Source: a virus. Taken from it: a stretch of 62,556 bases of DNA. The notes below the pieces were generated by a model, which searched no databases, had not been told where the DNA came from, and saw nothing but the letters and a program-made list of their open reading frames with translations. A program made the translations under genes and the position numbers. Below are positions 56,834 to 62,556 of this stretch, one piece after another (positions within the stretch are counted from its first letter, which is position 1; each line of letters opens with the position of its first letter). The stretch spans positions 1-62,556 of IMG/VR virus record IMGVR_UViG_3300037189_033826. One strand, given 5' to 3'.

Positions 56834-57766
56834 ATGTTAAGTATAATTTTACTAAAGGGCACCGCAGGCTCGGGTAAAAGTACCTGGGCAAAAGAACATG
56901 TCTCTAAGGATCCTTTGAATTGGCTTAGAGTTTCAAATGACGATCTTCGGGCAATGACCAATGGTAGCGTTTGGTCTTCTGATTATGAAAAAGTTATTAC
57001 TAACCTTCGTCAATCTATGATCTTAGAAGGTATTAAAAACGGACTCAATGTCATTGTTGATAACGTCAACATTGACAAATATCATTTTGATAACGTTGTT
57101 CGAATGATGAAAAATCATAACTATGATGTTACGATTACCGAAAAATGTTTTTATGTCCCATTAGAAGAAGCTATTCTAAGAGACTCAAAACGTTTGGGTA
57201 AAGCTCAAGTTGGCGAAGAAGTTGTAACCAAGTTTTGGAAAAAGCTTGGAGGAAAGGGATTTCAGAATTATGTCCCGAGGACGGAAATTATTTTAAATTC
57301 CAAGGTCAAAAAAGAGTGGCAACCATTGGTCCAAGATGCTACGTTACCAAAAGCCGTAGTTTTCGATAATGACGGCACAATTTCCATAATACATGGTGGC
57401 AGATCCGCCTACAATGCAAGCACATGTGATGAAGACCTTCCTCACCCTCATGTTATTGAAGCTCTAAAGCTTTACGCAAATGCTGGCTATAAAATCTTCT
57501 TTGTCTCAGGAAGAGAAGAGAAAGATCGAGAGCCAACGAAAAGGTTTTATCAGAAGCATTTTCCAGAGATTGAATATGAATTATTCATGCGACCAACTGG
57601 AGACATGCGTAAAGACGTCTTAATCAAACAAGAAATCTATAATAATCATCTTAAGGATAAAGTTTATATTGCAGCTTGGTTTGACGACAGATTACAGATT
57701 GTTAAGTGGTTATATGAAGATGGTTTTCCAGTTTTCCGAGTAAATGATCCAGAGGCAACTTTTTAA
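56834..57766 (+). CDS. pseT: Polynucleotide kinase/phosphatase, copy 2 (T4 PseT-like)
   Basis: 310 aa. N-terminal P-loop kinase KGTAGSGKST with SNDDLRAM and DNVNIDKYH, and a C-terminal HAD phosphatase with VFDNDGTIS (D-x-D-x-T), FVSGREEKD and WFDDRLQIVKWL. The order and motifs match T4 PseT more closely than copy 1. It repairs broken tRNA ends by converting 2',3'-phosphate and 5'-OH ends to ligatable ones. It starts 1 nt after the coiled-coil gene. Having two Pnkp genes suggests different substrates or partner ligases. Confidence 0.92.
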   Translation: MLSIILLKGTAGSGKSTWAKEHVSKDPLNWLRVSNDDLRAMTNGSVWSSDYEKVITNLRQSMILEGIKNGLNVIVDNVNIDKYHFDNVVRMMKNHNYDVTITEKCFYVPLEEAILRDSKRLGKAQVGEEVVTKFWKKLGGKGFQNYVPRTEIILNSKVKKEWQPLVQDATLPKAVVFDNDGTISIIHGGRSAYNASTCDEDLPHPHVIEALKLYANAGYKIFFVSGREEKDREPTKRFYQKHFPEIEYELFMRPTGDMRKDVLIKQEIYNNHLKDKVYIAAWFDDRLQIVKWLYEDGFPVFRVNDPEATF

Positions 57767-58071
57767 TGCTCTTTCCTGAAGATAAAGTTCATAATTTCAT
57801 CAATACTTATATTGCTGACCTTATAGGCTTTGAAGAGGAAGATTTAGTAAAATCTACTTGTTTTTCATTTGAAAATAGCGAATATCCATATTATGTTTAT
57901 TTCGATCGTGAAAATCACGGATATTTTAATCAAGAGGGAAAATTCATAACTCAAGCCGAAGCCGATCAAATAATTGAGAATCAATTATCTGGCGATCATA
58001 GAGAGATGTATGATCGTATTATTTTCTTTGATGTTAAACAAAATAAAGTTATTAAACCAAAATTAAAATAG
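57766..58071 (+). CDS. Hypothetical protein, 101 aa
   Basis: Acidic aromatic-rich protein (FSFENSEYPYYVYFDRENHG), starting on the last base of the pseT-like gene (TAATG). It ends in TAG, but readthrough would add two residues only. No recognised domain. Confidence 0.68.
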   Translation: MLFPEDKVHNFINTYIADLIGFEEEDLVKSTCFSFENSEYPYYVYFDRENHGYFNQEGKFITQAEADQIIENQLSGDHREMYDRIIFFDVKQNKVIKPKLK

Positions 58072-58086
58072 GAATAAGAGAAAATT

Positions 58087-58575
58087 ATGGGTTGGTTTGG
58101 ATATGGATTATACGATGGTGATGGGACGCAAACTTGCCACATCAATTATATTAATTGGGCTCTTCCAGATCAGGAATTTTCTGAAGACCAAATTTTTGAT
58201 TTTTTAAATACAAGAAAAACAAAGATTCCTGAAAAATATCGATCTGCCTTTCGTAAAGGAATTCCAAATCTCTTAAAAAGAGTAAAGCTCCCAAAGAAAG
58301 ATTGGGATGAAGATAGTGCTATTGAATGGCAAATGTTATTATCTCTTTTTGTAGATAGTAATTTTAGCCCTCCTAAAAAAGTAATAGTTTATGGTTTGCT
58401 CGCGAGTCATTATTTATTGGGCGAACATTGCGATAGTTTCGATCAGCCAGGAAGACGTCGAGCGGCAATTAAAAGATTTATCAAAAAAGTGACTGAGAAG
58501 TTTTCAACGGCTAAAGCTCAAAAAGAAATTGATAAGCGTTTAAAACATCAAGAATTGTATTTTACTCTTACATAG
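58087..58575 (+). CDS. DUF4259-like protein, 162 aa
   Basis: Opens MGWFGYGLYDGDGTQTCH, the same type of start as the 54636 protein and DUF4259 family members, followed by a helical body with a QPGRRRAAIKRFIKK segment. GAATAAG lies ahead of the start. It ends in TAG followed shortly by TAA. Function unknown; recurrence of the motif within an RNA-repair island is noted. Confidence 0.7.
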   Translation: MGWFGYGLYDGDGTQTCHINYINWALPDQEFSEDQIFDFLNTRKTKIPEKYRSAFRKGIPNLLKRVKLPKKDWDEDSAIEWQMLLSLFVDSNFSPPKKVIVYGLLASHYLLGEHCDSFDQPGRRRAAIKRFIKKVTEKFSTAKAQKEIDKRLKHQELYFTLT

Positions 58576-58594
58576 GAAAATTCGAGGTATTAAA

Positions 58595-58780
58595 ATGAAA
58601 TCAAATAAATTATTTAATAGTCAAGGTTTTTTGACAGAAGAAGGGGCTGTTTCTGATGAAATCGTCAACTTTCAAAATAGCGTCAAGCATATGATGAAAG
58701 GATTGTCTCGTTCAGAAGCTAGAATCATGGAAAGCATTTTAAAGAAGTTGGTAGCTGATTTAGTTTTAGATTTAAAATAA
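58595..58780 (+). CDS. Hypothetical small protein, 61 aa
   Basis: Small protein with a helical C-terminal half (EARIMESILKKLVADLVLDLK). It lies between the DUF4259-like gene and a MORN-like gene, with a CGAGG site 8 nt before the ATG and 1 nt before the next start. No family recognised. Confidence 0.6.
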   Translation: MKSNKLFNSQGFLTEEGAVSDEIVNFQNSVKHMMKGLSRSEARIMESILKKLVADLVLDLK

Positions 58781-58781
58781 A

Positions 58782-59078
58782 ATGGCTTATTTAGATGATG
58801 AATCAAATCTTCATCGAGAAGATGGTCCCGCCATTGAATATGATGATGGATCTAAAGAATGGTATCAACATGGCAAACTTCATAGATTAGATGGACCGGC
58901 TGTTGAATGGGCGGATGGAGGTAAATGTTGGTATCAAAATGACAAGCTTCATCGGCTAGACGGTCCTGCTATTGACTTAAAAAGTGGATCTAAAAGATGG
59001 TATTTTCATGGGAAACGAATATATTGTCACTCTCAAGAAGAATTTGAAGAACAAATTAAATTAGCAATGTTTTGGTGA
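58782..59078 (+). CDS. MORN-like repeat protein with LAMFW tail (copy 24)
   Basis: Three repeats (HREDGPAIEY, HRLDGPAVEW, HRLDGPAIDL) in a short N-terminal form (MAYLDDESN) and the tail SQEEFEEQIKLAMFW. It is isolated from the arrays yet has a tail nearly identical to copies 1 and 5, which argues for constraint on the end rather than simple tandem drift. Confidence 0.84.
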   Translation: MAYLDDESNLHREDGPAIEYDDGSKEWYQHGKLHRLDGPAVEWADGGKCWYQNDKLHRLDGPAIDLKSGSKRWYFHGKRIYCHSQEEFEEQIKLAMFW

Positions 59079-59106
59079 TAACATCAAACTAAATAAAAAA
59101 AATAAT

Positions 59107-60342
59107 ATGTCGTTAGAAGTTCAACAATTTTTAGAAAAGAAGTCATTCAAAGACCTTCAGATAGAGCACGGCGTTTATCAATCTTTTTCTAAAGATGGAA
59201 CAAAATTCTCTCTCAACTATGATATGCTCGAATCAAAGGACTCAGATTTTCTCGCTCAGCAATGTCGAGGACTAATCCTATCCCACAAAGACGGTCTCTC
59301 TTATCTTGATCAAGCCGTTACCATCAATGGTCGAATAAACTACGATCATGTTATTCCAGGCGAAACAGTCGTTATTGCCAGACCTATGGATCGTTTCTTT
59401 AATGCCGGGCAAGGCGCCGAAGCCAATATTGATTGGTCTAAGCCCGGAATAAAGATTATGGAAAAATTGGATGGTTCTTGTCTTATCCTTTATTACTCAA
59501 TCTTTTCAAAGTCTTGGCATGCTGCGACCAGAAGTATGCCTGATGCCGATTTAATCATGGATAACGGTCTTTTTACTTTTAGGACCTTATTTGAAAAAGC
59601 CCTTTCCGATTCTCTTAACTTAACTTTTGATCAATTTACTTCGCACCTTAATCCATGGCTAACATATTGCTTTGAATTAACAACGCCATTAAATCAAATT
59701 GTTTGTCATTATCCAAATTACTCTATTACGCTCTTAGCAGCTAGAAATACTTGCTCTGGAAGAGAATTCGACATTCATAATGTCGATGTTTATCCCGAGA
59801 CTCCTAGAGTCAAATCTTATAACTTTTCTTCTCTCCAAGAGACGGTTGATTGGGTTTCCAATCAAAATCCGTTGGAGCACGAAGGCGTTGTTATCATGGA
59901 TGCGCACTTCAATAGAATTAAAGTCAAAAATGCCCTCTACGTCGCTTATAGTAAGACGAAGGACCGCCTCGGGGCGAGCCTTAGAAATTGCTTAGAACTC
60001 ATCCTGGCGGAAAAGCAAGACGATATCATAGGGCATCTGCCACCAATCTTGGCTGACAATCTCAAAATTATGGAAGCTGCTGTTAGAGACGCTTTTAATT
60101 TCTATAATGCCAAATATCTTGAAATTCAACATGAGCTAAAGAAAAGCAATTTATGTACAGCAAAAGATTTTGCTTTAGCCCTTAAACGTCATAAGATTAA
60201 ATGGGAATCTCCATTATTCCAAATGAATGCTGGAAAGGCAGCACACATGCGAGATTTCGTTAATAATAGCCGAAAAGACGGAACCTGGAATAATAGCTTC
60301 TTAGATAAAGTTCTTGAAATTATTGAAGATTTCAAGAAATAA
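59107..60342 (+). CDS. rnlA: T4 Rnl1-like RNA ligase
   Basis: 411-aa ATP-dependent RNA ligase of the T4 RnlA type. Motif I is MEKLDGSCLI (K-x-D-G), with CRGLIL upstream, FELTTPLNQIV (motif III), LEHEGVVIM (motif IV) and NRIKVKNALYV (motif V) with its Lys pair, then an Rnl1-like helical C-terminal domain. Rnl1 repairs anticodon-cleaved tRNA. Length fits T4 Rnl1 (374 aa) with a slight extension. Codon usage in 59100-60100 is less AT-biased than the small genes, similar to other conserved enzymes here. Confidence 0.9.
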   Translation: MSLEVQQFLEKKSFKDLQIEHGVYQSFSKDGTKFSLNYDMLESKDSDFLAQQCRGLILSHKDGLSYLDQAVTINGRINYDHVIPGETVVIARPMDRFFNAGQGAEANIDWSKPGIKIMEKLDGSCLILYYSIFSKSWHAATRSMPDADLIMDNGLFTFRTLFEKALSDSLNLTFDQFTSHLNPWLTYCFELTTPLNQIVCHYPNYSITLLAARNTCSGREFDIHNVDVYPETPRVKSYNFSSLQETVDWVSNQNPLEHEGVVIMDAHFNRIKVKNALYVAYSKTKDRLGASLRNCLELILAEKQDDIIGHLPPILADNLKIMEAAVRDAFNFYNAKYLEIQHELKKSNLCTAKDFALALKRHKIKWESPLFQMNAGKAAHMRDFVNNSRKDGTWNNSFLDKVLEIIEDFKK

Positions 60343-60361
60343 AGATATATAATGCTATGAT

Positions 60362-61081
60362 GTGACAAATCATATACTTGATAGAGAGTTTAGTCGAGAT
60401 TATCTAAGATGGGTTAGAATGTCCGATCATCTTGTTGACAATGCGACCCCTTCTAAATTAGAAGAAATGCAACAAGAAATCATTAAAAATAATGATTATT
60501 CATCTGCTTTTTTCTTTTGTACCGAATACAATTATAAGCATTATAAAATGCAAAAAATTGTTATCAATAGCAAATCTCCTAAATACTCTTTATCTTTTGC
60601 TCGACATGTAAAAAATGCTGATGTTGTTGCTTTTCAAAACATTTTATTAGAAGCTTTCTATAAAGACAATAATATTAAATATTTATGCCAATTTGCTTGT
60701 TTTGTTCCAGACGCAGATCTATCTAAGATAGAATCAATGGTCTTAAAGACAAATCAAGCCCAATACGCTCATATGTTAATTAAACATATTAAATCTATTA
60801 ATGTAAATAAGTTTAAAAAAATCATTTTTGAATCTAAAAAGCCAAGTTATATTTTTGAGTTAGCAAAGAGTTTAAAAGGTAAAGATTTTAATAAGGCACA
60901 ACGTCTAATTATAGAATCTAAATCTGCGACTTATATTCGTCTTTTTGCTCAAAAGTTAAAAGAAGCAAATGTCCCTAAGTTGGAAGAAGCTATCTTAGAA
61001 ACTCAAAACATTAAAGAAATTAAAAAATTTGCTAAAATGGTTAAAAATTCTAAAATCAAAAATTTCTCGGTATTATTTTAA
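60362..61081 (+). CDS. Alpha-repeat protein, 239 aa
   Basis: At least four imperfect helical repeats of about 35-38 residues with the pattern LxxIxxxIIxSKxPxYxxxFAKxxK (for example SKSPKYSLSFARHVKNAD, SKKPSYIFELAKSLKGKD, SKSATYIRLFAQKLKEAN). These resemble HEAT- or ARM-like solenoids and suggest protein-protein or nucleic-acid binding. The start is GTG 60362, as nearby ATGs run into a stop; ATG 60420 is a later alternative. No known family. Confidence 0.7.
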   Translation: MTNHILDREFSRDYLRWVRMSDHLVDNATPSKLEEMQQEIIKNNDYSSAFFFCTEYNYKHYKMQKIVINSKSPKYSLSFARHVKNADVVAFQNILLEAFYKDNNIKYLCQFACFVPDADLSKIESMVLKTNQAQYAHMLIKHIKSINVNKFKKIIFESKKPSYIFELAKSLKGKDFNKAQRLIIESKSATYIRLFAQKLKEANVPKLEEAILETQNIKEIKKFAKMVKNSKIKNFSVLF

Positions 61082-61083
61082 AT

Positions 61084-61800
61084 ATGAGTAAAGCATTGCG
61101 TAATTTTATCATTGGAGATTTACATGGATGCCTTGTCGAATTCAAAGAATTACTCGATAAGATTAATTATAATCCTTTAAATGATAGGGTTATTCTTTGC
61201 GGAGATTTAATTGACCGAGGAGAAGATTCTGTTGGTTGCGTTAAATTGGCACGAGAATTAGATTTGGAATGTGTCTTAGGTAATCACGAACAAAGATTTT
61301 TGAAATGGTTTAAAGGAAACAAATATTTAGATCCGTATCCTCATTATACTCAATTTAGTGATGATGATGTTGACTTCATCAATCGAATGCCATTATATTT
61401 GAAGCTTGATGATAATTCTTATGTTGTTCATGCTGGAGTTAAGAATTATCTTCCGATTGATAAACAAAAGAAAGATGACCTTTTATATTTGAGATATACG
61501 GATGAGAATCGCAAATTTATTTCAATTAAAAAGATTGTTAAAGAGGGCGCGGAAGAGCTTGGAGCTAAATTCTGGACGGAATTTGGTCCTTTCGGATATA
61601 ATGTTGTCTATGGGCATCAGGTCCATTCAGAAGAAGAAGCAAGAGTAGATTCCTTTAGTGATGGAACATCTTGTTATGGAATTGATTTAGGATGTTGCTT
61701 TGGCGGAAATCTCGCTGCGCTTCATTGGGAATCCAAAGAAATTATTAAGGTCAAGGCGAAAAAGACTTATTATAAATCATATAAGGATACGGATGAATGA
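61084..61800 (+). CDS. PPP-family serine/threonine protein phosphatase
   Basis: 238 aa, lambda-phosphatase-like: IGDLHGC, CGDLIDRG, VLGNHEQ, VVHAGV and VYGHQVHS, giving the bimetal site and the general-acid His of PPP phosphatases. Length matches lambda phosphatase (221 aa). It would dephosphorylate phage or host proteins. It overlaps the next small gene. Its real substrates are unknown. Confidence 0.92.
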   Translation: MSKALRNFIIGDLHGCLVEFKELLDKINYNPLNDRVILCGDLIDRGEDSVGCVKLARELDLECVLGNHEQRFLKWFKGNKYLDPYPHYTQFSDDDVDFINRMPLYLKLDDNSYVVHAGVKNYLPIDKQKKDDLLYLRYTDENRKFISIKKIVKEGAEELGAKFWTEFGPFGYNVVYGHQVHSEEEARVDSFSDGTSCYGIDLGCCFGGNLAALHWESKEIIKVKAKKTYYKSYKDTDE

Positions 61801-62032
61801 GGTTGAAAAGCTCATATTAATGAGCAATGTTAAATGTCCAAATTGTGAAAAATTTTATCCAAAAATTGGAATTTGTCAAACGATAATAGCAGAGCATCGC
61901 CTTATGAAAGATAATAAAATTCACATTCATGATGGAAACTCCATCACAGGACACTGTATTTGTAATAATTGTTCGGCTAATTTTGAAATTAAAATAATAA
62001 ATTCATGCATTTGCGGATGGAAACAATTTTGA
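61793..62032 (+). CDS. Small Cys-rich zinc-binding protein, 79 aa
   Basis: Begins at ATG 61793 overlapping the phosphatase stop. It has VKCPNCEKF, a GICQT Cys, GHCICNNCSAN and NSCICGWKQF, about eight Cys in CxxC-like pairs, enough for two zinc sites. It does not end in the penultimate-Phe pattern except for a final QF. Role unknown; it precedes the macro-domain gene, which starts within it. Confidence 0.68.
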   Translation: MNEVEKLILMSNVKCPNCEKFYPKIGICQTIIAEHRLMKDNKIHIHDGNSITGHCICNNCSANFEIKIINSCICGWKQF

Positions 62033-62556
62033 AAGAATTAATCGGTAATATTTTTGATTTAATGCTAGAACCGGAAACAGACGGAATTTGCATTACAACA
62101 AATGGCATGGTTGGAGCGGATAATAAAGCTATTATGGGCGCAGGAACAGCTGGGCATTGTGCCAGGCTATTTCCTAGCGTACGCTTGACTCTAGGCAAGT
62201 CTATTTTAGAATATGGTAATTTTCCATTTATTATAGGTTATTTAGATAAAAATAATATTTTTAAAGATCCTGATTTTCAAGTTATTGAAAACGCAGAGCA
62301 TCATTGTTTAATCTGGAGTTTTCCAACTAAAAATGATTTTAGAAAGAAGTCTGATTTAGAATTGATTAAAACATCGGCTAAATGTATGATGGAGAATGCT
62401 ATGACATTTAAATTAAAAAATGTTTATATTCCTTTGCCTGGATGTGGAGCGAAGACGGGGCATAACTGCGTGTTAAAGACCGCAAAAAGATATTTCAAAA
62501 TGCTGCTAAAGCCGAAGAAGGCATCATGCAAGCACTATCACTTACAGATGGATTAA
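62017..62556 (+). CDS. Macro-domain (ADP-ribose-binding) protein
   Basis: About 179 aa with the macro-domain fold signature: DGICITTNGMVGADNKAIMG (first strand and Asn/Asp loop), GAGTAGHCARLFP, and the late VYIPLPGCGAKTGHN loop that contacts the distal ribose. Macro domains bind or hydrolyse ADP-ribose on proteins, nucleic acids or metabolites. I chose ATG 62017; 62005 is in frame. The gene ends exactly at the window edge with TAA. With the PARP at 19376 it gives a possible writer and reader/eraser pair. Confidence 0.85.
   Translation: METILKELIGNIFDLMLEPETDGICITTNGMVGADNKAIMGAGTAGHCARLFPSVRLTLGKSILEYGNFPFIIGYLDKNNIFKDPDFQVIENAEHHCLIWSFPTKNDFRKKSDLELIKTSAKCMMENAMTFKLKNVYIPLPGCGAKTGHNCVLKTAKRYFKMLLKPKKASCKHYHLQMD

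Noticed and set aside
1-62556. Genome-wide reassignment of TAG to an amino acid
   Set aside because: Genes are complete in the standard code, several have TAG as a plausible stop followed closely by another stop, and I found no clear pair of gene halves joined only by TAG apart from the 26640 junction.

Overview
The window reads as part of the genome of a large (probably jumbo) tailed bacteriophage. It is AT-rich and very tightly packed: about 115 genes, mostly separated by a few bases or overlapping by the ATGA pattern, and all but one (a homing endonuclease) on the + strand. It carries rIIA/rIIB-like genes, NAD-dependent DNA ligase, a UvrD-type helicase, DNA repair genes, two tRNA genes, several homing endonucleases and a very large RNA-repair set. 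No virion structural, lysis or replicative polymerase genes lie here, so this is an accessory, early or middle-type region. The host cannot be named. Two near-perfect sigma70-type promoters (about 2.55 kb and 27.8 kb) fit a bacterial host whose RNA polymerase is used for some transcription.

Layout. 0-10 kb: MazG-like pyrophosphohydrolase, SF1 helicase, UvdE, metallophosphoesterase, SET-domain protein, Nei-like glycosylase, Thg1-like 3'-5' polymerase, with MORN-like repeat genes between them. 10-16 kb: LAGLIDADG endonuclease, LigA, AAA+ ATPase, putative nuclease, Dam-like methylase. 16-25 kb: paralogous small proteins, a PARP-type ADP-ribosyltransferase, ATP-grasp and nucleotidyltransferase-like proteins. 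25-34 kb: MORN-like arrays around a MoxR/VWA-metallopeptidase pair and tRNA-Gly(UCC). 34-38 kb: rIIA, rIIB, then a tRNA with a CUA anticodon (amber suppressor). 38-47 kb: GIY-YIG endonuclease (minus strand), PurA/PurZ-like enzyme, A-type Fe-S carrier, nucleotidyltransferase, DnaQ-like exonuclease, second MoxR. 47-50 kb: nine tandem zinc-ribbon-like genes. 50-60 kb: RNA-repair island with three RNA ligases and two kinase-phosphatases. One ligase is fractured by a split intein whose halves flank an EDxHD endonuclease gene. 60-62.5 kb: alpha-repeat protein, PPP phosphatase and a macro-domain protein.

Two themes link the genes. The first is RNA repair (Thg1-like, Rnl1-, Rnl2- and Rnl5-type ligases, two Pnkp enzymes, tRNAs), as expected of a phage countering host tRNA cleavage. 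The second is NAD+/ADP-ribose chemistry (PARP, macro domain, NAD ligase, SLOG protein).

The least explained signal is a shared C-terminus. About 40 small proteins from at least five families (MORN-like repeats, zinc ribbons, three other paralog groups) end in a short helix-like segment followed by two hydrophobic residues, Phe in the penultimate position and one final residue (LAMFW, LIFS, LIFK, LVFS and similar). This looks like a common sorting, docking or degradation tag. I know of no description of it.
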